From assembly GCF_001514115.1 (NCBI RefSeq), contig NZ_KQ948472.1, positions 1,515-65,514 of the forward strand: a DNA stretch of 64,000 bases. Reading direction: 5' to 3'. This document shows positions 33,538 through 41,910 of this stretch, piece after piece (position 1 is the first letter of the stretch; each line of letters opens with the position of its first letter). Below the pieces are notes generated by a model. It worked only from the letters and a program-made list of their open reading frames with translations. It had not been told where the DNA came from and searched no databases. A program made the translations under genes and the position numbers. The DNA comes from Streptomyces olivochromogenes. Lineage in GTDB: Bacteria; Actinomycetota; Actinomycetes; Streptomycetales; Streptomycetaceae.

Positions 33538-35238
33538 ATGGATCTACTGGGCGGCGGCGATGAGAACGCCCCTGTCGTACCCCTCCGTGCTCTTGCGACG
33601 GCGCTCGGCGCTGCCGTGGTCTGGGGTACCAGGGAGGACGCCGACGTCAGCGACGTGATCATCGCGGAGCCGGGAGAGACGCCCGCGGCCGTTCCCCGCG
33701 CGCTGGTCCTGGCCGTCGGCGCGCGTGATGCCGCCGCCGTGAACGCCGTAACCTCCGCCGGGAAGACGGGAGCGAGTGCCGTGGCAGTCCGGCTCAAGGA
33801 CGGTGAGAGCGCCGTCCCCGAGCTCTTGCGGATCGCCGGCGAGGCATCGGGTGTCGCCGTGCTCGGCATACCGAGCGGCACCCGGTGGGAGCAGGTGGAG
33901 ACCGAAGCGCGGCGGATACGTCAAGGCGGACCCGGAGACCCGCAGCCGGCCATGCGCGGTGACCTGTTCTCTCTCGCCCAGACCTTGGCGACCCTCAGCC
34001 ACGGCGTGGTCAGCATCGAGGACAACGGATACCGAGTTCTCGCCTACGCCGGACCGGGCGACGAGGCCGATGAGCTGCGCCGGCAGTCCATACTCGGCCG
34101 TCAGTGCCCGGAGCCCTACCTGGCGCTGCTGCGGGAATGGGGCGTGTACCGGCGCGCCCGTTCGGGCGGCGAGACGGTCGAGGTAGAGGCGCGGCCGGAC
34201 ATGGGCCTGAGGCGTCGGCTGGTGATCGGCATCAGCGCGGGCGGGCGCCCACTCGGAACGATCTGGGTACAGGAGGGCAACCGCCCTCTCGCGCAGAACA
34301 CCGAGCAGACGCTGCGCGGCGCCGCACGGCTCGCCGCACCGCAACTGATCGACCACTACTACGAGGGCGACTCGACAGCCCGGCTGCTCTCCCGCTCCGA
34401 CCTCGCCCACAGTCTGCTGACCGGGCGCTTCAATTCCGCGGCCCTCGCTGCCCACTTCGGGATCGAACCTTCCGCCGCTGCCGCCGTTGTCGCCTTCGAT
34501 CTGCGCGAGCGACCGAACGGCGAGGAAGGCGGCGACACTTCCTGGCAGGAGGCGCGGCGCGCCGAGGCTGCCGAGATCATCGCCGTACACGCGGCCGCGG
34601 GACGGAAGAACGCGCTCGTAGCACAGGCATGCGGGCAGATCTACGCCATGCTGCCGGAGCCGGCCGCCGTCTGTGCGGGGCACCGGGTCGACGCCCCCGA
34701 TTCCGACGACGCACCGCTCGTACGGTGGGCCACCGAGGTCGTGTCGGCGCTGCACCGGCACACGAATACTCCGGTGCAGGCCGTTGTCGCCGGCACGGCC
34801 GCGTGTCTGGAGGACATCCCCGCTGTCAAACTGCGAGGGCACCACGCTCTGCAGATCATGGCCCGCACTCCGGAGCGCGCGGTCGGCACCCACCGCGAGC
34901 TGGCCGCTTCCCTGATGGTGCGCGACCTGTTGCGGCTTCTGGAGGAACACGAGGAGATCCGCGACCGCGCGCTGCAGGAACTGGTCGCGCGGGACGCGGA
35001 GCAGGGAACCCAGCTGGCCGAGTCGCTGTTGCGCTACCTCGACGCCTTCGGCGACGTCTCCGAGGCGGCGAAGACCCTGAACATCCATCCCAACACCCTG
35101 CGTTACCGGGTGCGCAGGGCCGCGGCAATGACCGGCCTGGACCTGGACGACCCGGAACACCGGCTGGTCGCGATGCTCCAGCTCCGTCTCGGCCGAGTCT
35201 CCCCGGGGCTGAGAACCGATCCGTTCCCCGCCTCCTGA
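33538..35238 (+). CDS. PucR/CdaR-type transcriptional regulator (first copy)
   Basis: This 566-residue regulator has an N-terminal PucR-like ligand region, a GAF-like middle (FSLAQTLATLSHGVVSIED, later GTIWVQEG), a GGDEF-like CdaR domain, and a C-terminal PucR helix-turn-helix (TLNIHPNTLRYRVRRAAAM). This family regulates purine, amino acid or sugar-acid use. It is clearly similar over its full length to the second PucR-type protein at 46093-47772, with the same block order and motifs such as SGTRWEQVE against SDGARWEQVE. The ATG at 33538 lacks a clear ribosome site, so a leaderless or weak start is possible. It lies alone, downstream of the fucose-type operon, and its target is not evident. 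Confidence 0.88.
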   Translation: MDLLGGGDENAPVVPLRALATALGAAVVWGTREDADVSDVIIAEPGETPAAVPRALVLAVGARDAAAVNAVTSAGKTGASAVAVRLKDGESAVPELLRIAGEASGVAVLGIPSGTRWEQVETEARRIRQGGPGDPQPAMRGDLFSLAQTLATLSHGVVSIEDNGYRVLAYAGPGDEADELRRQSILGRQCPEPYLALLREWGVYRRARSGGETVEVEARPDMGLRRRLVIGISAGGRPLGTIWVQEGNRPLAQNTEQTLRGAARLAAPQLIDHYYEGDSTARLLSRSDLAHSLLTGRFNSAALAAHFGIEPSAAAAVVAFDLRERPNGEEGGDTSWQEARRAEAAEIIAVHAAAGRKNALVAQACGQIYAMLPEPAAVCAGHRVDAPDSDDAPLVRWATEVVSALHRHTNTPVQAVVAGTAACLEDIPAVKLRGHHALQIMARTPERAVGTHRELAASLMVRDLLRLLEEHEEIRDRALQELVARDAEQGTQLAESLLRYLDAFGDVSEAAKTLNIHPNTLRYRVRRAAAMTGLDLDDPEHRLVAMLQLRLGRVSPGLRTDPFPAS

Positions 35239-35537
35239 CGGGTCACGAGAACACCGGCTCGATCGCCTTCCCCTCAGGCGGTCAGCTCAGCCGCGCCATG
35301 GGTCCCTCGCGCGACGGCTGATCCACGCCGACAGGCCACGTCCCGTACATCGCGCAGTTCACTCAGGCCCGAAGCATCCATGACTTGAAGATCGTTTCTT
35401 CGCCGGTGCCGTCTTCCGTCTTTGCGCACGCCGTCGCCCCGTTGACCGCCTTCAGGACGGCCGGCATCGACGGACATGAGGCGCACCCGTGAAGCACGAA
35501 CCCCTTGTCGAGTGATCCAAGAAGGGCCCAACACTTC

Positions 35538-36311
35538 ATGAAGCGACGCGATTTCGCCGCCGCCCTGACCGCGGGCGTGGCCGCCCCCGCGTTGCTGAGC
35601 GCGACCCCTGCGAGTGCGGCCGACCGGTCCGCCACCGGTCTGCTCCGCCACATGCGTGCCGTACTGGCCTCGGAACTTGACGACAAGGACACGGCCGAAG
35701 CCCTGGTCCCCCTTGTCTACGACGTGGGCTTTGACTGGCATCCGGAGACGGCGCCGTCGGCGGAGTGCGACTTCGTCGTGGCGTACGCCTTCGGCAACCG
35801 TCCCCCGGTCGGTGGCGGCGACCCGACCAAGGTCCGCTACGAACCGGGCCCGGTGAACGAGCAACTCGCGGACACGGTCGCCAAGGTCCGAGCCCGGCGG
35901 GATGTCCCCGTCTACGCCCAGTGGGAGATAGCCCGCTTCCTCGACTCGAAGTACGGGATGTCCGACGTCACTTCGATCGAGCCGGTGATCGCGCCGGACG
36001 GGACGATCACCTATCTGAGCACCGACGGGGTCGCCGCCCAGGTTCTGGAGGCCCGCAAGAAGGTCCCGGGCGGTGTCGGCACCGCCTGCGTCATCGGCTT
36101 CCGCGACCACCACAAGCGCTGCGTCCAGACCACCCGCGACCGCGGCATGAAGGCGTACGCTCCCCGCGGCTTCGCCATGCCGCACACGTACGACACCGAG
36201 TCGGGTCAGGCCTGGACCCGCCGCCGCGACCTCTACCTCGTACACGACATGTTGGCTCAGTGGACTGTGCTGCACGCCAAGCAGATAGCCGAGGCTTACC
36301 CGAACGGCTGA
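35538..36311 (+). CDS. Tat-exported protein of unknown function
   Basis: I do not recognise this 257-residue protein. It begins MKRRDFAAALTAGVAAPALL with a twin-arginine-type signal (KRRDFAA) and probable cleavage after ATPASAA, so the mature domain of about 230 residues is exported. Notable segments are ECDFVVAYAFGNRP, VYAQWEIARFLDSKYG, ACVIGFRDHHKRCVQTTRDR and GFAMPHTYDTESGQAWTRRR. The CVIGFRDHHKRC and VYAQWEIA elements recall the DUF218/YdcF-SanA fold loosely, but not enough to assign. The ATG was chosen because the Tat motif follows directly. It stands alone between a PucR-type gene and a convergent TetR gene. Confidence 0.75.
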   Translation: MKRRDFAAALTAGVAAPALLSATPASAADRSATGLLRHMRAVLASELDDKDTAEALVPLVYDVGFDWHPETAPSAECDFVVAYAFGNRPPVGGGDPTKVRYEPGPVNEQLADTVAKVRARRDVPVYAQWEIARFLDSKYGMSDVTSIEPVIAPDGTITYLSTDGVAAQVLEARKKVPGGVGTACVIGFRDHHKRCVQTTRDRGMKAYAPRGFAMPHTYDTESGQAWTRRRDLYLVHDMLAQWTVLHAKQIAEAYPNG

Positions 36312-36343
36312 CCAAGCGCTGACGGTCGCACTCGGATGCCGCC

Positions 36344-37009
36344 CTACGCGGCGCCCCGCAGGACCTCGAACGCCTCCTTCAGCAGCGCGGTGAAGTCGTC
36401 GACGGAGCGATGGTCCGCGTCCCCGGTGCTGTCGGAGGAGTAGGCGATCAGGGCGCTGCGGACGGCGGCGACCGCCGCGCGGGCCAATACCGAGGCGCGC
36501 AGTGCGCGCTTGTGGGACGGCTCGTCGGGCGCCTGCTGCGCGAAGCGCGTCTTGAGCGCGTCGGCGATGCCGTCCTCGAAGGAGGTCAGCACGTGGGTGC
36601 GCGGCGCGTTGCCCGACAGGGAGCGGGGCGGTGCGCCGACGAAGAGGATGGCCAGTCCCGAGTCGAGCTCGGCGGCGGCTGTGAGCAGGCCGTTCAGGAC
36701 GGCGGAGAGCGGGGGCTCTGCCGAGGGCCGCCGGGGGATCTCCCTCTTCAACAAGGGCACCAGGTCGAGGATCTCGGCGAAGATCAGGTCTTCCTTCGAG
36801 GGGAAGTAGCGGAAAAAGGTGCGCTCGGTGACCCCGGCCGCCGCGGCGATGTCCTTGACCGCCGTCTCCTGGTAGCCGTGCTCCGCGAACATGCGGGCGG
36901 CCGCCTGCTGCAGTGCCTGGCGGGTGGCGGCCTTCTTCCGGGCCCTCCGCCCCTCCTCGGGTCCGCTTTCCACGTTGACGGATTCGGCGCGCATGCCCTG
37001 CTCGTTCAC
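36344..37009 (-). CDS. TetR-family transcriptional regulator
   Basis: The 221-residue protein has a TetR helix-turn-helix at about residues 28-75 (MFAEHGYQETAVKDIAAAAG, then VTERTFFRYFPSKEDL) and a helical ligand domain. It is divergent from the DUF2993/MMPL genes, and a duplicated palindromic site lies in the 102-base gap, so it probably represses both directions. It starts at GTG 37009; an ATG five codons later is an alternative. The ligand is unknown, but control of an MMPL-type exporter suggests a hydrophobic compound. Confidence 0.92.
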   Translation of the reverse strand: MNEQGMRAESVNVESGPEEGRRARKKAATRQALQQAAARMFAEHGYQETAVKDIAAAAGVTERTFFRYFPSKEDLIFAEILDLVPLLKREIPRRPSAEPPLSAVLNGLLTAAAELDSGLAILFVGAPPRSLSGNAPRTHVLTSFEDGIADALKTRFAQQAPDEPSHKRALRASVLARAAVAAVRSALIAYSSDSTGDADHRSVDDFTALLKEAFEVLRGAA

Positions 37010-37077
37010 GGCCTCATCCTGTCACGCACCGCAGGCACCGTTCTGTCGCGTTCATGTCTATCGCGTTCCCCAAAAAC

Positions 37078-37121
37078 TGTCAGTCCTGACACTTTGTGTA
37101 TCGTGTCAGTCATGACACTTT
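37078..37121. promoter_or_regulatory. Double operator between divergent TetR and DUF2993 genes
   Basis: An 18-bp sequence TGTCAGTC(C/A)TGACACTTT occurs at 37078-37095 and again at 37104-37121, with one mismatch and 26-bp spacing. Each copy holds an inverted repeat (TGTCA..TGACA). The second copy covers the ATG of the DUF2993 gene at 37112. This is a typical arrangement for a TetR-type repressor; binding there would block both transcription and any leaderless start. Confidence 0.75.
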
Positions 37122-37816
37122 TTCGCGGTCTACTGCGCCGCGCCCGGTCGCGGCCCCGCACCGCGGTCGCCGCGGTCACCGTCCTCGCCCTGGCCGGCGC
37201 CGTGGGCACGGCCGAGCTGACGGTGCGCGGCCGGGTGGCCGACCGGTTCGCCACCGCGGCCGAGCACCGGCTGGGGAAGACCCCCGACGTCGGCCTGGGC
37301 AGCACACCGGCGCTGTGGCAGCTGGCCCAGGGCGTCTATCCCGAGGTCGAGCTGGAGGCCGCCGGGGCGTCCGTGAACCAGTTTCACGATCTCGACATCG
37401 ATGCCCGGCTCCGCGACGTGCGCCCCGGCGCCGGCGCGGTCACGGTGCGGTCGACCACCGTGGACGTCGGAATCGGCACCGAGTCCCTCGCCGGCGACCA
37501 GCTGCGGCAGATGAACGGCACGATGGCGGCCGACCCCGCGAGCGGACGTCTGATCGTCCACGCCGGTCCGGGAGGCGCGGTCGCCATTCCCCTGAAGCCC
37601 TCTCTGCACGGCATGTCGATCGAGATCACTCCCGAGCAGCCCACGTTCAACGGCAACCCCCTGCCCGAGGCCCTGTCGGAAAAGCTCACCGAAAAGGCCC
37701 GGCGCACCGTTGAACTGGCCGACCTGCCACTGGAGTTGAAGCCGCAGCGGCTCACCGTCACCGACAACGGCCTGAGCCTGTCCCTCCGCGGCGGCCCCGC
37801 CACCCTCGACGTCTGA
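37112..37816 (+). CDS. DUF2993 (LmeA-like) membrane-anchored lipid-domain protein
   Basis: This 234-residue protein has an N-terminal arginine-rich segment and one hydrophobic anchor (RTAVAAVTVLALAGAVGTAE), then a DUF2993 domain (DVGLGSTPALWQLAQGVYPE, later LPLELKPQRLTVTDNGL). In mycobacteria a relative, LmeA, takes part in lipomannan synthesis, and related tubular-lipid-binding domains carry lipids. It is followed after 138 bases by an MMPL exporter, so a role in extracytoplasmic lipid handling is plausible. The start codon lies inside a TetR operator copy and no ribosome site is visible upstream, which suggests a leaderless message. Confidence 0.85.
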   Translation: MTLFRGLLRRARSRPRTAVAAVTVLALAGAVGTAELTVRGRVADRFATAAEHRLGKTPDVGLGSTPALWQLAQGVYPEVELEAAGASVNQFHDLDIDARLRDVRPGAGAVTVRSTTVDVGIGTESLAGDQLRQMNGTMAADPASGRLIVHAGPGGAVAIPLKPSLHGMSIEITPEQPTFNGNPLPEALSEKLTEKARRTVELADLPLELKPQRLTVTDNGLSLSLRGGPATLDV

Positions 37817-37875
37817 CCCACCGGCGTCCCCCGGCGGCCCGCGACCTTCGACGTCTGACCCACCGGCGCCCCCAC
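37790..37875 (+). repeat. About 42-bp tandem duplication across a stop codon
   Basis: The last codons of the DUF2993 gene plus 3' flank are repeated: TCGACGTCTGACCCACCGGC lies at 37806-37825 and again at 37848-37867, and similarity extends upstream to GGCGGCCC on both sides with a one-base difference. The second copy is in the untranslated spacer before the MMPL gene. Confidence 0.85.
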
Positions 37876-37954
37876 GCGGTCCGACCCGCCTCTCCGGTCC
37901 TGATCCCCGGACGTGCCGCTCGCACTTCGTCACCCCCCTCAAGGAGCACGACTC

Positions 37955-40222
37955 ATGGCTTCCCTGCTCTACCGGCTCGGCCGAGGCGCCTTCCGGCACC
38001 GACGTTCCGTGCTGGCCGCATGGCTGGCGGTGCTGGCCGCCGTGATCGCCTGTCTGGTCGCCTTCGGCGGCCAGACCGACGACGAGTTCACCATCCCGGG
38101 CTCGGAATCCCAGCAGGCCATGGACACCCTGAAGGCGTCACTGCCCTCCGCGGCCGGAACCAGCGCGCAGATCGTGTTCGTCGCGCCGAAGGGGCACGAG
38201 ACAACCGAGCCGCGGTACGCGTCCGTGATCAGCGCCACGATGGCGAAGGCCGACAAGGCACCCCAGGTCGCCGCGGTCACCGACCCCATACAGAGCAGGA
38301 CGATCTCGCCCGAGCACACGACCGCGCTCGGCCAGGTGCGGTACCAGGTCGGCAAGGCCGACCTGGCGGACACCAGCCTGCCCGCCCTGGAGAAGACCAC
38401 ACAGGCGGCCAAGGACGCCGGTCTCACCGTGGAGGTCGGCGGATCCGCCTACGGCAGCGGCGCCCGCAGCGAGGGCGGCCACTCCAAGGAACTGCTGGGC
38501 CTGGTGGTGGCCCTCTGCGTGCTGGCCATCACCTTCGGATCGCTCTTCGCCGCGGGCATGCCCCTGCTGACCGCCGTGACCGGGGTCGCCACCACCCTGC
38601 TCGGACTCCAGGCGCTGACCGGCGTGTTCACCGTCTCCAGCACCGCGCCCTCGCTCGCCTCGATGCTCGGGCTCGCGGTCGGTATCGACTACGCCCTGTT
38701 CATCCTCTCCCGCCACCGCTCCCAGCTCGCCACCGGCATGGCCACCGAGGAGTCGGCGGCGACCGCCACCGCGACCGCCGGCAGCGCGGTCGTCTTCGCC
38801 GGACTGACCGTCGTCATCGCGCTCGCCGGACTGGCCGTCGTACGCATTCCCTTCCTCACCGTCATGGGCCTGGCCGGAGCAGCCGCCGTACTGATCGCCG
38901 TCGCCGTCGCGCTCACGATGCTCCCCGCCCTGATGGGCTTCGCCGGCGAGCGGCTGCGCCCGAAGGCGGGCTCCCGCGCCGACCGCCGCGAGCGGGCGGC
39001 CCACGGCACCGGCCACAGTGCCAAGCGCGCCTTCGGAGAGCGGTGGGGCGCTCTCGCGATCCGCCGCCCGCTGGTCACCCTGGTCGCCGTGCTCGTCGGC
39101 CTGCTCGCCCTCGCCGCACCCGCGCGGGACCTCCAACTCGCCCTGCCCGACAACGGATCCGCCCCCGCGGCCAGTGGCCAGCGCAAGGCGTACGACATCA
39201 TCTCGGACTCCTTCGGGCCCGGCTTCAACGGCCCGCTGATGATCCTCGCCGACACCTCCCGGGCCAAGGACCCGCAGCAGGCCACGGCCGCCCTCAGCAA
39301 GGACCTCAAGGAGACACCGGGCGTCGCCACGGTCGGCAGGCCCCAGCTCACCAAGGACGGAGACGCCGTCCTCCAGGTCGTGCCGCAGACCGGACCCGAC
39401 GACGAGAAGACCAAGGACCTCGCGGAGCACATCCGGGACGAGGCCCCCGACTGGCAGGAGAAGACCGGCGCCGAGCTCTCGGTGACCGGCACCACGGCCG
39501 TCGGCATCGACGTCTCCGCCCGCCTCGCCGACTCCCTCCTCCCCTTCGCACTGGTCGTGGTCGGCCTGTCCCTGCTGCTCCTGCTGCTGGTCTTCCGTTC
39601 CCTGGTCGTCCCGCTCAAGGCGAGCCTCGGATTCCTGCTCTCCGTGGCGGCCACGTTCGGCGCGGTCGTCGCCGTCTTCCAGTGGGGCTGGCTGGCCGGC
39701 CTGCTGGGGGTGGAGGAGACCGGACCGGTCGTCAGCATCCTGCCGGTCCTGGTGATGGCCGTGCTCTTCGGCCTCGCGATGGACTACGAGATGTTCCTCG
39801 TGAGTCGGATGCGGGAGGCGTACGTCCATGGGGCGGGCCCCCGGGAGGCGATCCTGTCCGGGTCCCGGCACGCCTCGCGCGTGGTGACCGCCGCGGCGCT
39901 CATCATGTTCGGCGTCTTCGCGAGCTTCGTGCCCGGTGGCAGTTCGATGCTCAAGCCGATCGCCTTCGCGCTGGCCTTCGGCGTGCTCGTCGACGCGGTC
40001 GTGGTCCGCATGACGCTGGTCCCGGCTGTCCTCGCGCTGGTCGGCCGGGCCGCCTGGTGGCTGCCGAGGTGGCTCGACCGGCTGTTGCCGGACGTCGACA
40101 TCGAGGGCGAGCGACTCAGCCGGGCGGCTACGGCGGCGGAGGGTGCCGGGCCGGACACCGACGCGCCCGGCACGCAGGTGGGGGCGGCCGACATCCCGTA
40201 TCCGCAGTCGGGCATCCGGTAG
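37955..40222 (+). CDS. MMPL-family transporter
   Basis: This 755-residue RND-superfamily (MMPL) membrane protein has two repeats, each with one helix, a large extracytoplasmic domain and five helices. The proton-relay signatures are GIDYALFILSRHR in the first half and AMDYEMFLVSRMREAY in the second. Such proteins export lipids or hydrophobic metabolites. The ATG at 37955 follows AAGGAGC at the right distance. Its partner upstream is the DUF2993 protein and both are probably controlled by the divergent TetR. The C-terminal tail after residue about 715 is hydrophilic. The substrate is unknown. Confidence 0.93.
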   Translation: MASLLYRLGRGAFRHRRSVLAAWLAVLAAVIACLVAFGGQTDDEFTIPGSESQQAMDTLKASLPSAAGTSAQIVFVAPKGHETTEPRYASVISATMAKADKAPQVAAVTDPIQSRTISPEHTTALGQVRYQVGKADLADTSLPALEKTTQAAKDAGLTVEVGGSAYGSGARSEGGHSKELLGLVVALCVLAITFGSLFAAGMPLLTAVTGVATTLLGLQALTGVFTVSSTAPSLASMLGLAVGIDYALFILSRHRSQLATGMATEESAATATATAGSAVVFAGLTVVIALAGLAVVRIPFLTVMGLAGAAAVLIAVAVALTMLPALMGFAGERLRPKAGSRADRRERAAHGTGHSAKRAFGERWGALAIRRPLVTLVAVLVGLLALAAPARDLQLALPDNGSAPAASGQRKAYDIISDSFGPGFNGPLMILADTSRAKDPQQATAALSKDLKETPGVATVGRPQLTKDGDAVLQVVPQTGPDDEKTKDLAEHIRDEAPDWQEKTGAELSVTGTTAVGIDVSARLADSLLPFALVVVGLSLLLLLLVFRSLVVPLKASLGFLLSVAATFGAVVAVFQWGWLAGLLGVEETGPVVSILPVLVMAVLFGLAMDYEMFLVSRMREAYVHGAGPREAILSGSRHASRVVTAAALIMFGVFASFVPGGSSMLKPIAFALAFGVLVDAVVVRMTLVPAVLALVGRAAWWLPRWLDRLLPDVDIEGERLSRAATAAEGAGPDTDAPGTQVGAADIPYPQSGIR

Positions 40223-40249
40223 CGGTTCCGGTCCATCCGTAGAACAGAC

Positions 40250-40303
40250 CAAGTATCTCGGGCTGCTGCCGCCCACAACGGCGGCAGCAGCCCGAGATAC
40301 TTG
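40250..40303. terminator. Very long perfect hairpin, bidirectional terminator
   Basis: A perfect 24-bp inverted repeat (40250-40273 and 40280-40303; arm begins CAAGTATCTCGGGCTGC) with a 6-nt loop CACAAC lies between the convergent MMPL and livF genes, 25 bases from the livF stop. It reads identically on both strands. Confidence 0.88.
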
Positions 40304-40327
40304 TGTGCCCGGGCGCTGCCCGGTCCG

Positions 40328-41044
40328 TCACTCCTCGCCCAGATACGCCTTACGCACACTGTCGTCGTGCAGCAGCCGTTCGCCGCTGCCCGACAGGACC
40401 ACCCGGCCGGTCTCCATCACATACGCCTGGTCGGCGAGGGAGAGCGCGGCGCGCGCGTTCTGCTCGACGAGGAGGATGGTGGTGCCGGTCGCCTTCAGCT
40501 CGGCCACGGTCGCCATGATCTTCTTCATCATGATCGGCGAGAGGCCCATGGACGGCTCGTCCAGCATCAGCAGCCGGGGACGGCACATCAGGGCTCGCGC
40601 CATGGCCAGCATCTGCTGCTCGCCGCCGGAGAGGGTTCCGGCCGGCTGGATGCGCCGTTCGCGCAGCCGCGGGAAGAGCGTGTACGCCCGCTCCGTGTCG
40701 TCCGCGATGCCGTCGGCGTCCTTGCGCAGAAACGCGCCGAGCAGCAGGTTCTCCTCGACGGTCAGCCGGGGGAAGATGTGCCGGCCTTCCGGGGAGTGCG
40801 CCAGGCCGAGGGCCACGACCTTGTGCGCCGGCACGCCCGCGAGGTCCTGCCCGGCGAAACGCACCCGGCCGCCCGAAGGCGTCAGCAGGCCGCTGAGCGT
40901 GTGCAGCGTGGTCGTCTTGCCGGCGCCGTTGGTGCCGATGAGCGTGACGGCCTGCCCCTCCTCCACGGAGAAGGAGATGCCCTTGACCGCCTCCACCTTT
41001 CCGTAGGCGACCCGCAGGTCCTCGACCTCCAGCAGCGCGGTCAT
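40328..41044 (-). CDS. livF: Branched-chain amino-acid ABC transporter ATP-binding protein LivF
   Basis: This 238-residue ATPase subunit has Walker A GTNGAGKTTT, the signature LSGGEQQMLAMARALM and Walker B RLLMLDEPSMGLSP. The sequence after Walker A and the short C-terminal end are typical of LivF. It energises, with LivG, the LivH/LivM channel. The ATG overlaps the livG stop (ATGA). Last gene of livKHMGF, followed by the long hairpin. Confidence 0.95.
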   Translation of the reverse strand: MTALLEVEDLRVAYGKVEAVKGISFSVEEGQAVTLIGTNGAGKTTTLHTLSGLLTPSGGRVRFAGQDLAGVPAHKVVALGLAHSPEGRHIFPRLTVEENLLLGAFLRKDADGIADDTERAYTLFPRLRERRIQPAGTLSGGEQQMLAMARALMCRPRLLMLDEPSMGLSPIMMKKIMATVAELKATGTTILLVEQNARAALSLADQAYVMETGRVVLSGSGERLLHDDSVRKAYLGEE

Positions 41045-41910
41045 GCGGTCCTCTCCTGATTCGGGTCACGGGTCGCGGCTTCGTCGCCCTCGTCCAGGGG
41101 TGGTGGCTCATCGTCCGGCGCGCCGAGGTAGGCCTCCACGACCCGCTCGTCCGCCTGTACGTCCCCGGGCGCGCCCTCGATGAGCTTGGAGCCCTGGACC
41201 AGGACGGCGACCCGGTCGCAGAGGTTCATGATGAACCGCATGTCGTGCTCGATGACGAGGACGGCGATGCCCTGGTCACGGACAGCGTGGACCAGCTCCT
41301 CGGTCTCCCTGGTCTCCTGGGGGTTCATGCCGGCCGTCGGCTCGTCGAGCAGCAGCAGCTTCGGTTCGCTGGCCAGCGCGCGGGCGATCTCCAGACGGCG
41401 CTGGGCCCCGTACGAGAGGTTGCGGGCGAGCTGGTTCCCTTGCCCGCCCAGACCGACGAACTCCAGCAACTCCCCGGCCCTGGAATGGGATTCGCGCTCC
41501 TCACGGCGGTAGCGCGGGCCGCGTCCGATCGCGGAGAGGAGGCCGGCCGTGGTGCGGGTGTGGCGGCCCACGATCACGTTCTCCAGCACGGTCATGTTGG
41601 CGAAGAGGCGGATGTTCTGGAAGGTGCGGGCGACTCCGGCCCGCGTCACCTTGGCGGGTCTCGGCGGCAACGCCGCGCCGTCGAAGCGGACTTCACCGTC
41701 CGTGGGGACGTACAGACCGGTCAGGCAGTTGAAGAAGGTGGTCTTGCCCGCGCCGTTGGGACCGATCAGGCCGACGATCTGGCCCCGGCCCACCGTCAGG
41801 TCCACGCCGTCGACGGCGGTCAGGCCGCCGAACCGCATGGTCACACGGCGGGCCTCGAGCAGCGGCGAGGTGCCCGTGCCGGGGGCTTCGAGGACGGGTG
41901 GGGTGCTCAT
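41041..41910 (-). CDS. livG: Branched-chain amino-acid ABC transporter ATP-binding protein LivG
   Basis: This 289-residue ATPase has Walker A GPNGAGKTTFFNCLTG, the LivG-specific GVARTFQNIRLFANMTVLEN, signature NLSYGAQRRLEIARAL and Walker B LLLLDEPTAGMNP. The C-terminal 25 residues are acidic and extra to the family. Its ATG overlaps the livM stop and its stop overlaps livF, so the three are translated in series. Confidence 0.95.
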   Translation of the reverse strand: MSTPPVLEAPGTGTSPLLEARRVTMRFGGLTAVDGVDLTVGRGQIVGLIGPNGAGKTTFFNCLTGLYVPTDGEVRFDGAALPPRPAKVTRAGVARTFQNIRLFANMTVLENVIVGRHTRTTAGLLSAIGRGPRYRREERESHSRAGELLEFVGLGGQGNQLARNLSYGAQRRLEIARALASEPKLLLLDEPTAGMNPQETRETEELVHAVRDQGIAVLVIEHDMRFIMNLCDRVAVLVQGSKLIEGAPGDVQADERVVEAYLGAPDDEPPPLDEGDEAATRDPNQERTA

